From positions 1-19,185 of the forward strand of contig JAEWVF010000068.1 in assembly GCA_023459215.1 (NCBI GenBank): 19,185 nucleotides of DNA, in the 5' to 3' direction. The translations under genes were made by a program, and so were the position numbers. Shown here in pieces: positions 1 to 7,135 of the stretch. Each line of letters opens with the position of its first letter. Position 1 is the first letter of the stretch. Under the pieces are notes generated by a model. The model saw nothing but the letters and a program-made list of their open reading frames with translations, searched no databases and was not told the DNA's origin. This DNA comes from Chloroflexota bacterium. Its GTDB lineage: Bacteria > Chloroflexota > Anaerolineae > Anaerolineales > Villigracilaceae.

Positions 1-40
1 CCAACATTCGCGCTTTTTTGCAAAAAATGGCCGCTGGCGC

Positions 41-1987
41 TTAAGCTTTGCCAGGGCTTTGGGCGAATTGGGTTTCGTAAAGCTGGGCGTACAGACCACC
101 CAGGGCCAGCAGTTCCTCGTGCCGGCCACGCTCGACAATTTTCCCCCTATCCATCACCAGAATTAGATCCGCAGCCAGGACGGTGCTCAAGCGGTGGGCG
201 ATGACGATGCTCGTCCGCCCGGCCATGACCCGTTTCAGCGCTTCCTGAATCAGCGCCTCGGATTCGCTGTCAAGGTGGCTGGTGGCTTCGTCCAGCACCA
301 GGATGTGCGGGTCTTTCAGGATGACCCGCGCCAGGGCAATGCGCTGTTTTTCGCCGCCCGAAAGCCGGTAGCCGCGTTCGCCGACCACGGTATCGTAGCC
401 CTGGGGCAGCCCGCTGATGAAGTTGTGGATGTTGGCGGCGCGCGCGGCGGACTCGATCTCGGCCTGGGTCGCGTTCGGTTTGGCGTAGATCAGGTTGGTG
501 CGGATGGTGTCGTGGAACAGGTAGTTCTCTTGGGTGACCATGCCGACCACCCTGGAGAGCGAGTCGAGACTCAGGTCGCGCAAGTCGTGGCCGTCGATGC
601 GGATCACGCCCTCGCTCGGGTCATACAGGCGCGGAATGAGATAGGTGGTGGTGGTCTTGCCTGCACCGGAAGGGCCAACCAGCGCCAGCAACTGTCCGGG
701 GGCGGCGCGGAAGGAGATTCCGCTCAAGGCGGTGATACGCGCCTGTGAAGCGGATTCAGGCTGCGGGTCGGACGCATCCGGCGTTTCATCCTTTTTGGCC
801 TCCTCCGTTTTCCCGCTCAGGACGGTTTTGACGTTATCCATACTGCCATAGCGTTTTACCTCGCTCAACAGCCGGGATTCGTCGACCTGGTAGTTGAAGG
901 AAACGTTATCGAATTCGATTTCGCTGCCGCCTTCGAGCGCAATGGCGTTCGGTTTTTCTTCGATGTCGAGCGGCAGATCGATGACCTCGAAGACGCGCTC
1001 GAAGCTGACCATGCTGGTGCTGAAATCGACCGGGGCGGTGGCCAGCCCTTGCAGGGAACCGTAGAGCGTGCCGAGGTACGAGCCAAAGGCGACGATGGTG
1101 CCGACGGTGAAATCGCCCTGGATGACGTAGTAGCCGCCCAGGCCGTAAACCAGGGCCGTGCCGACTGCGCTGACCAGACCGATGATGATGAAAAAGGCCG
1201 AACCGAGCAGGGCGCGCTCAACGCCCAGGTCGCGGACTTCACCGGCGCGTTCGCGGAAGCGGGTTTCCTCCTCGTGGGTGCGGCCAAAGAGTTTGACCAG
1301 CAGCGCGCCGCCGATGTTGAGGGTTTCGTTCATGTGGGCGTTCATGGCCGCGTTGGCGTCCATGGCGCGCCGGGCGATTTCGCGCAGGCGCGTTCCCAGC
1401 AGGCGCGCTGCAAGCAGGAAGAGCGGCAGGATGAGCACGCTGACCAGGGTCAATTGCCATTGCAGGCTGAGCATGACCGCCAGGATTGCCACAGTCTGCA
1501 CCAGGTTGGTGATGATGTTGACGATGGTGTTGCTGATGGCGTTTTGCGCGCCGACCACGTCGCTGTTCAGACGGCTCATCAACTCGCCGATGCGCGTGTT
1601 GGTGAAGAAGCGCAGACTCATCCGCTGCAGTTTGCTGAAAAGCGCCACGCGCAGATCGTAGATGACGCCTTCGCCGACCATCGAATTCAAGCGCCGCTGG
1701 ATGACGCCCACTCCGCCGTTGAGCATGGGCAGCGCCAGCAGGGCCAACGCGAAAATCCACAGGCCGCTCATGTCTTTCTGCGGCAGGATTTCATCGATCA
1801 GGTTGCGGAAGATGAGCGGCGAAACCAGCGATAGGCCGCTGCTGAGCAGAATCGTGAGCAGCATCCCGGCCAGGTGACTCCAATACGGACGGGCATAGGC
1901 CAATACGCGCAAAAGAAGTTCGCGGGTAATCTTGGGCGGATTGTTGTCGCCAGAGCGGATATAGTTGAAAAGGCCGAAACCGTGCAT
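41..1987 (-). CDS. ABC exporter half-transporter (fused TMD-NBD, MsbA/MDR type)
   Basis: A 648-residue ABC exporter that probably works as a homo- or heterodimer in the inner membrane, exporting a lipid, peptide or drug; the substrate cannot be read from sequence. The membrane domain covers about residues 20-330. In the nucleotide-binding domain I see Walker A GPSGAGKT (438-445), Q-loop Q486, signature LSGGEKQ (542-548), Walker B HILVLDEA (561-568) and H-loop H598, so it should hydrolyse ATP. A hydrophilic insert of about 48 residues (roughly 370-418, rich in Glu, Lys, Asp, Pro) lies between the aromatic A-loop (FNY, 364-366) and the strand before Walker A, where exporters normally have a few residues. 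The start is supported by GGGAG seven bases upstream and by a promoter at 2039-2067. It is divergent from the cupin gene. Function class is certain, substrate unknown. Confidence 0.95.
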   Translation of the reverse strand: MHGFGLFNYIRSGDNNPPKITRELLLRVLAYARPYWSHLAGMLLTILLSSGLSLVSPLIFRNLIDEILPQKDMSGLWIFALALLALPMLNGGVGVIQRRLNSMVGEGVIYDLRVALFSKLQRMSLRFFTNTRIGELMSRLNSDVVGAQNAISNTIVNIITNLVQTVAILAVMLSLQWQLTLVSVLILPLFLLAARLLGTRLREIARRAMDANAAMNAHMNETLNIGGALLVKLFGRTHEEETRFRERAGEVRDLGVERALLGSAFFIIIGLVSAVGTALVYGLGGYYVIQGDFTVGTIVAFGSYLGTLYGSLQGLATAPVDFSTSMVSFERVFEVIDLPLDIEEKPNAIALEGGSEIEFDNVSFNYQVDESRLLSEVKRYGSMDNVKTVLSGKTEEAKKDETPDASDPQPESASQARITALSGISFRAAPGQLLALVGPSGAGKTTTTYLIPRLYDPSEGVIRIDGHDLRDLSLDSLSRVVGMVTQENYLFHDTIRTNLIYAKPNATQAEIESAARAANIHNFISGLPQGYDTVVGERGYRLSGGEKQRIALARVILKDPHILVLDEATSHLDSESEALIQEALKRVMAGRTSIVIAHRLSTVLAADLILVMDRGKIVERGRHEELLALGGLYAQLYETQFAQSPGKA

Positions 1988-2038
1988 GTTTTCTCTCCCG
2001 TTTGCTCGCCCCCGGCTTTCTGGCGCGGGAACCTTGTC

Positions 2039-2067
2039 ACTATAAGTCCATTTGGCGAATTATGCAA
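2039..2067 (-). promoter_or_regulatory. Predicted sigma-70-type promoter of the ABC exporter gene
   Basis: Reading the minus strand, TTGCAT (complement of 2062-2067) is followed after exactly 17 bases by TATAGT (complement of 2039-2044). The -10 matches the consensus at 5 of 6 bases, the -35 at 3 of 6. It lies about 52 bases upstream of the exporter start codon, with a GGGAG ribosome site at 1995-1999. Confidence 0.55.
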
Positions 2068-2113
2068 ATGGAGAAGCGGGAGTGTTAATAAAGGTCAAAC
2101 GGGCAAAGCTGGC

Positions 2114-2119
2114 TATAAT
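2114..2119 (+). promoter_or_regulatory. -10 element of the cupin gene, probably leaderless
   Basis: A perfect TATAAT ends only eight bases before the ATG at 2128. Transcription starting about seven bases downstream would begin at or next to the start codon, and no Shine-Dalgarno sequence is present between them. I see no convincing -35 hexamer at the expected distance. Confidence 0.5.
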
Positions 2120-2127
2120 GGAAAGAT

Positions 2128-2484
2128 ATGAACATTATCAACCTTTCCCAAAAATTTGACCTGTTCCACGAACACTGGCGCCCGCGGATTGTGGGTGAAT
2201 TGAACGATTCGTATGTCAAGCTGGCCAAACTCAAGGGCGAATTTGTCTGGCATCGGCACGAGAATGAAGATGAACTCTTCCTGGTGGTCAAAGGTAAATT
2301 GCAGATTAAGCTGCGCGACCGTGACCTGTGGATTGGCGAAGGCGAGTTTGTCATCATCCCCAAAGGCGTGGAACATTGCCCGGTAGCGGATGAAGAAGCG
2401 CAGGTGCTGCTGCTCGAGCCAAAATCGACGGTCAATACCGGCGATGTGCAGAACGAGAGAACGGTCGCCGCAGCCTGGATTTGA
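2128..2484 (+). CDS. Small single-domain cupin protein
   Basis: A 118-residue protein formed almost entirely of one cupin barrel. Motif 1 is complete: G37, H42, H44, E49, G56. Motif 2 is complete: G72, P78, G80, H83. The three histidines and the glutamate are the usual metal ligands, so a bound divalent metal is likely. Stand-alone cupins of this size act as small isomerases, dioxygenases or sugar-binding proteins; the sequence does not decide between them. It has its own -10 element and no ribosome-binding site, suggesting a leaderless message. The GNAT gene follows after 56 bases and may be co-transcribed, although it has its own strong ribosome site. Confidence 0.9.
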   Translation: MNIINLSQKFDLFHEHWRPRIVGELNDSYVKLAKLKGEFVWHRHENEDELFLVVKGKLQIKLRDRDLWIGEGEFVIIPKGVEHCPVADEEAQVLLLEPKSTVNTGDVQNERTVAAAWI

Positions 2485-2540
2485 TTTACGGAAAAAATGT
2501 GCTTACAACCTTTGTTATCCTTTAAAAAAGGAGATTTCCC

Positions 2541-3020
2541 ATGACTGAAGAAACCTCAAGCCCTGCCGTGAGCAAAGACTCCCTGGTCAGCCTGCGTGAA
2601 GTGACCCGCGAAAACCTGGACGCAGTGCTGCGCCTGAAAGTCGCGCCTGATCAGGAAAAATTTGTAGCCAACAACGCTGTTTCGATTGCCCAGGCCCATT
2701 TCTACCCGGAGACGGCCTGGTTTCGCGCCATTTACGCGGATGAGACCCCGGTCGGCTTTATGATGCTTTCGGATGACGCCGCCAAACCCGAATACTTCCT
2801 GTGGCGGCTGATGCTGGATGCCCGTTACCAGAAATTTGGTTTTGCGGCCCGGGCGATGGAATTGCTCCTTGACTACGTCCGTACCCGGCCAGGGGCGAAA
2901 GAGATTCTGTTAAGCTGTGTTCCGGGCGAGGGCAGTCCGTTTGGATTTTACGAAAGGCTGGGTTTCAGCGATACTGGCGAAATGGAAGAAGACGAAGTGG
3001 TCATGCGCCGCGACCTGTAG
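2541..3020 (+). CDS. GNAT-family N-acetyltransferase
   Basis: A 159-residue cytosolic acetyltransferase that would transfer acetyl from acetyl-CoA to an amine. The fold is recognisable from the strand FLWRLMLD (about 86-93) followed by the acetyl-CoA-binding turn QKFGFAARA (about 97-105) and the long helix after it, and from the C-terminal FYERLGF segment (about 136-142) typical of GNAT proteins. The general look (pyrophosphate loop near position 97-102, FYERLGF ending) recalls spermine/spermidine-type acetyltransferases such as BltD or PaiA, but the substrate is not proven. GGAG at 2530-2533 lies seven bases before the ATG and fixes the start. A strong terminator follows at 3044-3074. Confidence 0.9.
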   Translation: MTEETSSPAVSKDSLVSLREVTRENLDAVLRLKVAPDQEKFVANNAVSIAQAHFYPETAWFRAIYADETPVGFMMLSDDAAKPEYFLWRLMLDARYQKFGFAARAMELLLDYVRTRPGAKEILLSCVPGEGSPFGFYERLGFSDTGEMEEDEVVMRRDL

Positions 3021-3043
3021 CATTTGCTTCCAAGCCTGAAGCG

Positions 3044-3074
3044 AGCGCGGAGATCAACTCCGCGCTTTTTTCTT
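3044..3074 (+). terminator. Rho-independent terminator after the acetyltransferase gene
   Basis: Perfect 9-bp stem AGCGCGGAG (3044-3052) and CTCCGCGCT (3058-3066) with the five-base loop ATCAA, followed directly by a run of six T (3066-3071). Confidence 0.9.
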
Positions 3075-3342
3075 ATGTAACTCCAATCATGGACTCTTCG
3101 GCAAATCTCGTATAATGGGGGTGTAGAACGAAAGAAAGCAGGTACTTCGAAATGATCCTGATGAACGCCTAACCTCCTTAAATTTTGCAGGACAATGGGT
3201 CAAATTGTCCCAAGATCGTTAAAAACCTGGCCGGGTATCGCCTTGAAATCGCCCTTCGATAGCGGGTCTCGATACGGACTACGTTCTACTCGACCATCAG
3301 CCCAGGGCTTGATACCTGACACCTTAAAACCTGGAACCTACT
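3075..3342 (+). promoter_or_regulatory. Long leader of the R3H ATPase gene with possible short upstream ORF
   Basis: These 268 bases contain no recognisable protein gene but do contain ordered signals. A perfect TATAAT lies at 3111-3116. A six-codon reading frame ATG-ATC-CTG-ATG-AAC-GCC-TAA occupies 3152-3172 and is followed at once by CCTCCTTA, which equals the 3' tail of 16S rRNA rather than its complement and could therefore pair with a Shine-Dalgarno sequence. A 7-bp hairpin follows: GGACAAT (3190-3196), ATTGTCC (3204-3210). The phrase TTAAAACCTGG recurs in variant form near 3220 and 3323. No clear ribosome site precedes the ATG at 3343. Attenuation or translational control is an inference. 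Confidence 0.35.
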
Positions 3343-4962
3343 ATGAAACCCCAACGCCGAATTACCGACGACCTCGATGCACTCTTAAATGTCTTGCCTG
3401 AAAGCATCGTCGAGGCCGTTCACAAAGCCAACCATTACGATAAACTGCTTGAAATCATCCTGGATCTGGGGCGCATCCCGACTGCCCGCTTCACCGATGG
3501 CGAAATTATCCTGCGCGAAAGCGAAATCAGCGCCGAGGAAATTGCCAAAACCGTAGCGGGCCTGGGCGATTTCGATGCCGACAACCGCGCCGGCATCGAG
3601 CGCACCCTGCACCGCATCTCCGCCATCCGCAACCGGCGCGGGGCCATCGTCGGTCTGACGCTGCGGGTCGGGCGCGCTGTGTACGGCACCATTGACATCA
3701 TCCAGGATGTCATCGAAAGTGGTAAATCTGTCCTGATTCTGGGCCGCCCTGGGGTGGGCAAGACCACCCTGTTGCGCGAAGCGGCCCGCATCCTGGCCGA
3801 GACCCGCCGCGTGGTCATCGTCGATACCTCCAACGAAATCGGCGGCGACGGCGACGTGCCGCACCCGGCCGTCGGACGCGCGCGCCGTATGCAGGTCAAA
3901 GTCCCAACCTTGCAGCACGAAGTGATGATCGAAGCGGTCGAAAACCACAACCCCGAAGTCATCGTCATCGACGAAATCGGGCGTGAACTCGAAGCCCTGG
4001 CCGCCCGCACCATCGCCGAGCGCGGTGTGCAGCTCATCGGCACCGCCCACGGCCAGACCCTCGACAACCTGCTGCAAAACCCGACTCTCTCCGACCTGGT
4101 CGGCGGCATCGAGGCGGTCACGCTCTCAGACGAGGAAGCCCGCCGGCGCGGCACGCAGAAAACTGTCCTCGAACGGCGCGCCCCGCCCACCTTCGACGTG
4201 CTGATCGAGATCCAGAGCCGCGACCAGTTCGCCATCCATGCCGATGTGACCGAAGCGGTCGATTCCTTCCTGCGCGGCTATCCGCTGCCAGCCGAGAATC
4301 GGATTCGGGATGAAGACGGCAAGATTCGGGTGGAGAAAGCGCCCGCCGCGCCCCTCGGCGCGAATCAGCGGCCCCAGCGCGGTACCCGGCTCGAAAACGG
4401 ATCCATCCCCGGAAACGGGCGCGGAACGTTCCCCTCGCAGCCTGCCTCGCCGTCAAACCCGCCGAATCTACCCGAAAGCGCCCCGCGCACCCCGCTCCAG
4501 ACGGTCAAGATTTACCCGTATGGGGTGGCGCGCAACCGCCTGATGCAGGCGGCCAAACGCCTGGGCGTGCCGGCCATCGTGGTGCGTGAACCCGCCGAAG
4601 CCGATGCGCTGATCACCCTGCGGGCTTACTACCGCAACCGCCAGCAGCCGATCATGGAAGCCGAAAGCCGCGGGATGCCGATCTATGTGCTGCGCGCCAA
4701 CACCGTCAGCCAGATGGAACAGTTCCTGAGCGACCTGTACAACCTGAACATTCCAATTGAGAGCGGCGGCGAGAGCGATGACGCCCGCAGCGCCACCCAG
4801 CAGGCCATTGTCGCGGTGCTGAACGGTGAGCGCTATGTCGATATGCCGCCTGCCAGCCCGGTCATCCGCCGCATCCAGCACGAGATGGCCCGCGCCGCCG
4901 ACCTGGTCAGCCATTCATATGGCAAAGAGCCGCGCCGTTATGTGCGCATCTTCCGCGATTGA
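3343..4962 (+). CDS. SpoIIIAA-like AAA ATPase with C-terminal R3H nucleic-acid-binding domain
   Basis: A 539-residue cytosolic protein of the family that includes cyanobacterial and plastid Ycf45. Residues 8-110 form the N-terminal region. The ATPase core has Walker A GRPGVGKTT (134-142) and Walker B VIVIDEIG (206-213), followed by conserved TAHG (234-237), all close to SpoIIIAA of sporulating firmicutes. Residues about 320-385 are a Pro/Gly/Asn/Arg-rich linker. The C-terminal part (388-470) is a globular domain of the family, and residues 509-537 are an R3H domain with the R509-x3-H513 signature, which binds single-stranded nucleic acid. The cellular role of this family is not established. 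GC content is high, typical of the host. Terminator follows at 4990-5024. Confidence 0.9.
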   Translation: MKPQRRITDDLDALLNVLPESIVEAVHKANHYDKLLEIILDLGRIPTARFTDGEIILRESEISAEEIAKTVAGLGDFDADNRAGIERTLHRISAIRNRRGAIVGLTLRVGRAVYGTIDIIQDVIESGKSVLILGRPGVGKTTLLREAARILAETRRVVIVDTSNEIGGDGDVPHPAVGRARRMQVKVPTLQHEVMIEAVENHNPEVIVIDEIGRELEALAARTIAERGVQLIGTAHGQTLDNLLQNPTLSDLVGGIEAVTLSDEEARRRGTQKTVLERRAPPTFDVLIEIQSRDQFAIHADVTEAVDSFLRGYPLPAENRIRDEDGKIRVEKAPAAPLGANQRPQRGTRLENGSIPGNGRGTFPSQPASPSNPPNLPESAPRTPLQTVKIYPYGVARNRLMQAAKRLGVPAIVVREPAEADALITLRAYYRNRQQPIMEAESRGMPIYVLRANTVSQMEQFLSDLYNLNIPIESGGESDDARSATQQAIVAVLNGERYVDMPPASPVIRRIQHEMARAADLVSHSYGKEPRRYVRIFRD

Positions 4963-4989
4963 CCCTTGCGGCACCCATCCAGCAAGCAA

Positions 4990-5024
4990 AAACCGCCACA
5001 CAGCCTGAACGCGTGTGGCGGTTT
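4990..5024 (+). terminator. Hairpin terminator after the R3H ATPase gene
   Basis: Perfect 12-bp stem AAACCGCCACAC (4990-5001) and GTGTGGCGGTTT (5013-5024) with an 11-base loop. The T tract is short (TTTGATTT), so termination may be less efficient than at 3044-3074. Confidence 0.75.
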
Positions 5025-5083
5025 GATTTCAGGTCTTAAAGCTGGGAGCCTGGCTCAAAAGGCGCTTAAAAACCAAAACTTGA

Positions 5084-5139
5084 ACACGGATTTCGCGGAT
5101 TCTTTAAGGAATATCTGTGAGATTCCGCGAAATCCATGT
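5084..5139. repeat. Imperfect palindrome, dispersed-repeat remnant
   Basis: ACACGGATTTCGCGGA (5084-5099) pairs with TCCGCGAAATCCATGT (5124-5139) with one mismatch, separated by 24 bases. From memory this 'cacggatttcgcggat' text recurs in intergenic regions of several environmental bacterial genomes. It lies in the gene-free stretch 5025-5347. Confidence 0.6.
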
Positions 5140-5176
5140 AAAAAAAGGTGGCTCTACCGTAATTAACAGGAATTTC

Positions 5177-5244
5177 ACCACTGAGACACGGAGTCCGCTG
5201 AGAAAACAGCATTAAAAACTCCGTGCTCTCGGTGTCTTCGTGGT
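5177..5244. repeat. Second imperfect palindrome of 'ACCACTGAGACACGGAG' type
   Basis: ACCACTGAGACACGGAG (5177-5193) is mirrored by the segment CTCCGTGCTCTCGGTGTCTTCGTGGT (5219-5244), with bulges. This resembles a widespread intergenic repeat seen in Chloroflexota and other environmental genomes (recollection). A related fragment, ACCACGATGGCAACAAAGGA, occurs downstream of tmk at about 17431-17450. With the palindrome at 5084-5139 it fills most of the 5025-5260 gap, where I see no gene. Confidence 0.6.
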
Positions 5245-5266
5245 TATCCTTTACTAATTCAAAATT

Positions 5267-5289
5267 CTTTCCCGTTAGAAACGGGAGAG
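5267..5289 (-). terminator. Possible terminator of the cytochrome gene
   Basis: CTTTCCCGTT (5267-5276) and AACGGGAGAG (5280-5289) form a 10-bp stem with one G-U pair and a three-base loop. On the minus strand it is followed by AATTTTG. It lies about 60 bases downstream of the end of the minus-strand cytochrome gene. Confidence 0.45.
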
Positions 5290-5347
5290 CCAAAAAGGTT
5301 TGACTTAAAATTGAACTCTAAACTCGAGACAATGGAAAGCCCCCGTT

Positions 5348-6037
5348 TTATGTTCGGCGCGCACGTACCTGGACGAGTACAAACAATGCGCCGAGCAGGG
5401 CTGCGCCCAGCGCGAGCAGGAACCAGGGCGCTCCGCTGTTTTGCAGGGCTGGCGGCGAAAGGGGCATTGCTGTGGCGCTGGCTGCAAAAAGTGTAAAGGT
5501 TGGCGCGGGGGTGTTCGAAGCGGGCGGGGTTGGGGTTGCGCTTGGCTGCTCCTGGCTGCGCTGGTTCATCGCAAAAACGTAGACAGCGATCGCGTGGTAT
5601 TCCTGGTCTTCGAGCAGGCCGGGGTGCTGCGGCGGATGGGTATCCTTGAGATAGGCGTACAGCTCATCGAGGCTGGCGAAACCGGGCAACCCGTTGGCGA
5701 TGGCCGGCACAACAGTCGGGATCGGGAAACCGGTGTCGCCCGGACGACCGGCATGGCAGCCGCGGCCCCAGCAGTTCTGGTGGTCTTCCTCCCAGACCGA
5801 ACGCCACTCGTCGGTCAGACCCTGGCCGAAATCGCCGTGACAGGTCATGCACCAGTGCCAGTACAGGTTGCCGCCGGTGTCCAGTTCTCTCGGGTTGGGC
5901 GGCAGGGTCGGTTCGACCAGCGGATCGTAGCCGGGAGTGGCTTCCTGGGCCTGAACGCTGGCAAGTGTCAGCGGCCAGAGCAGCCCGATGGCCAGCAGGC
6001 TGAAAATGAAAGGCAGCAGTGCCAGGCTTTTGCGCAT
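5348..6037 (-). CDS. Exported, membrane-anchored c-type cytochrome
   Basis: A 229-residue protein with an N-terminal signal peptide (residues 1-30, hydrophobic core 5-26, likely cleavage after VQA), a periplasmic cytochrome domain and a C-terminal transmembrane helix (about 204-224) ending in Arg-rich cytosolic residues. A heme-attachment motif CMTCH is at 63-67. A second motif, CWGRGCH (89-95), has four residues between the cysteines instead of two. A Pro/Thr/Ala-rich stalk (164-200) separates domain and anchor. It should carry one heme c, perhaps two, and act in respiratory electron transfer at the outer face of the membrane. Partner unknown; no oxidase genes are adjacent. Start supported by GAAGG at 6045-6049 and the promoter at 6057-6086. 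Confidence 0.88.
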   Translation of the reverse strand: MRKSLALLPFIFSLLAIGLLWPLTLASVQAQEATPGYDPLVEPTLPPNPRELDTGGNLYWHWCMTCHGDFGQGLTDEWRSVWEEDHQNCWGRGCHAGRPGDTGFPIPTVVPAIANGLPGFASLDELYAYLKDTHPPQHPGLLEDQEYHAIAVYVFAMNQRSQEQPSATPTPPASNTPAPTFTLFAASATAMPLSPPALQNSGAPWFLLALGAALLGALFVLVQVRARRT

Positions 6038-6056
6038 GTGATTTCCTTCACGAGCA

Positions 6057-6086
6057 AGTATACCCGCCCTGAGTGCGAATCCGCAA
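6057..6086 (-). promoter_or_regulatory. Predicted promoter of the cytochrome gene
   Basis: On the minus strand TTGCGG (complement of 6081-6086), 18-base spacer, TATACT (complement of 6057-6062), about 20 bases before the start codon at 6037. The same 143-base gap (6038-6180) must also have held the original promoter of host tmk, for which I see only a weak -10-like TAAAAT at 6118-6123. Confidence 0.5.
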
Positions 6087-6180
6087 TTTGGGCTGTATCA
6101 ACCGGCCGGAAACGCGATAAAATCTTGTCAGCGGTATTTTTTTATCCATTCCATGAAGCGGACGGAAACCAGAAAACCTT

Positions 6181-6362
6181 ATGTTCATCACCCTCGAAGG
6201 CCCAGAAGGCTCCGGCAAGACCTCCCATATCCCCCATCTGGTGGCGTTCCTGCGCGAGCAGGGACATACCGTCTTCCCGACCCGCGAACCGGGCGGAACC
6301 TCGATTGGCGAGCAGATTCGCGAGGTGATTCACGACCTGAAGAACGCCGAGATGCATCCGCG
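6181..6362 (+). repeat. Left direct repeat flanking the island (attL-like)
   Basis: A 182-base direct repeat of 16787-16968 with no gaps. Six of the 13 differences fall in the first 15 bases, seven in the next 123, and the last 44 bases (6319-6362) are identical. The right edge of identity coincides with the island boundary. Confidence 0.95.
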
Positions 6363-6366
6363 ATGA
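6181..6366 (+). pseudogene. tmk: Truncated 5' fragment of thymidylate kinase (original host start)
   Basis: The first 61 codons of a dTMP kinase, including the intact P-loop GPEGSGKT (7-14) and the TREPGGT substrate motif, then an immediate TGA at 6364-6366. The homology stops sharply after base 6362, in the third base of codon 61. The same 182 bases recur at 16787-16968 with 13 differences and continue there into a complete tmk. Protein differences are only T4S, L5M and G38S. This copy sits behind the cytochrome-tmk intergenic region and so is probably the original host 5' end, cut off by the island. A 61-residue P-loop stub could still be translated but has no catalytic DRY or LID region. 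Confidence 0.92.
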
Positions 6367-6475
6367 TGAACAGGTTTGTCACTTGTATGGCAAGGCGCCA
6401 GAATACGTTTGCAAATTTTAGGGCCGGATACATGTTGAAAAATATTATTTTCAGTGCCCAAGTAATTCTTAAGAG

Positions 6476-6481
6476 TATAAT
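6476..6481 (+). promoter_or_regulatory. -10 element of the island operon, probably leaderless
   Basis: Perfect TATAAT ending six bases before the GTG start at 6488, within the only substantial gene-free part of the island (6367-6487). No ribosome site lies between, so the transcript would start at or beside the start codon. No clear -35 at 17 bases; TTGAAA at 6435-6440 is too far. The nearly continuous gene order downstream makes this the likeliest promoter for the whole operon, including the rebuilt tmk. Confidence 0.55.
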
Positions 6482-6487
6482 AGGTTT

Positions 6488-7135
6488 GTGAACACGGAAA
6501 TTCAAACACCCCCTGGCAAGTTCATCGTTATTGAAGGTCTGGATGGTTCGGGTATTACGGAACAGACCGAATTGATCCGGGAATGGCTGCGTCATGAAGA
6601 TTTCGATCTAAATCGCGTTTCCTTCACTCACGAACCCAGTGATGGCCCGGTTGGCCTCATGCTCGACTTGGTAATGCAGGGTCGCATGGATATGGATGAA
6701 GAGACTATTGCTTTGCTGTTTGCCGCAGACCGCCGCGACCACCTGACCCGTTTTGTGTTGCCGCGCATGGAAAAAGGAATTCACGTGGTCAGTGAACGGT
6801 ATTATTTATCTTTTTATGCCTACCAGGCTGGGCAAGGGTTGAGTATGGAATGGCTGCGTACCATTGGAAAAACCTGGCGACGCCCGGATTTGGTGATTGT
6901 GCTTGATACCCCGCTTGAACAATGCCTGACGAATATTAACAAACGGTTTTCAATATCTCGATACGAAAAAGAAAAAACGTTGCAAAAAACCTGGGACGAA
7001 TTCCGACGTTTGATTGCAGCGTTGCGCCACGATGGAGAAAAAATCCATTTAGTAGATGGTCGTGATGGCGGGCAGCCAGTGCATGCCCGAATTTTGCCTT
7101 TAGTGCAAGAACTCCTTTTTCTGGAAGGTGCATAA
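6488..7135 (+). CDS. Thymidylate-kinase-like protein 1, P-loop lysine replaced (likely pseudoenzyme)
   Basis: A 215-residue protein with the dTMP kinase fold from end to end. The N-terminal strand KFIVIEG leads into the P-loop GLDGSGIT (17-24), in which the essential lysine is Ile23. The substrate loop reads THEPSDGP (47-54) where true enzymes have REPGG, and the DRY motif is S-E-R-Y (102-105), its Asp replaced by Glu. The FAADRRDHL segment (79-86) is well kept. Loss of the P-loop lysine should cripple phosphoryl transfer, while nucleotide binding may persist, so a dTMP/dTTP-sensing or regulatory role is my inference. It starts with GTG directly behind TATAAT. Its TAA overlaps the ATG of the next gene, implying translational coupling. 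Family assignment is secure, activity not. Confidence 0.88.
   Translation: MNTEIQTPPGKFIVIEGLDGSGITEQTELIREWLRHEDFDLNRVSFTHEPSDGPVGLMLDLVMQGRMDMDEETIALLFAADRRDHLTRFVLPRMEKGIHVVSERYYLSFYAYQAGQGLSMEWLRTIGKTWRRPDLVIVLDTPLEQCLTNINKRFSISRYEKEKTLQKTWDEFRRLIAALRHDGEKIHLVDGRDGGQPVHARILPLVQELLFLEGA

Noticed and set aside
14..27. Palindrome TTTTTTGCAAAAAA as terminator of the exporter gene
   Set aside because: It is A/T only apart from the central GC, has no GC-rich stem, and the window ends too soon to judge.
1049..1834. 261-residue open frame on the plus strand inside the exporter gene
   Set aside because: It is antisense to a clearly conserved ABC exporter, has a shadow composition rich in Asp, Gln, Ala and His, and shows no domain.
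3385..4235. Long minus-strand open frames (230 and 266 residues) inside the R3H ATPase gene
   Set aside because: Antisense shadows caused by high GC; the plus-strand frame has complete Walker and R3H motifs.
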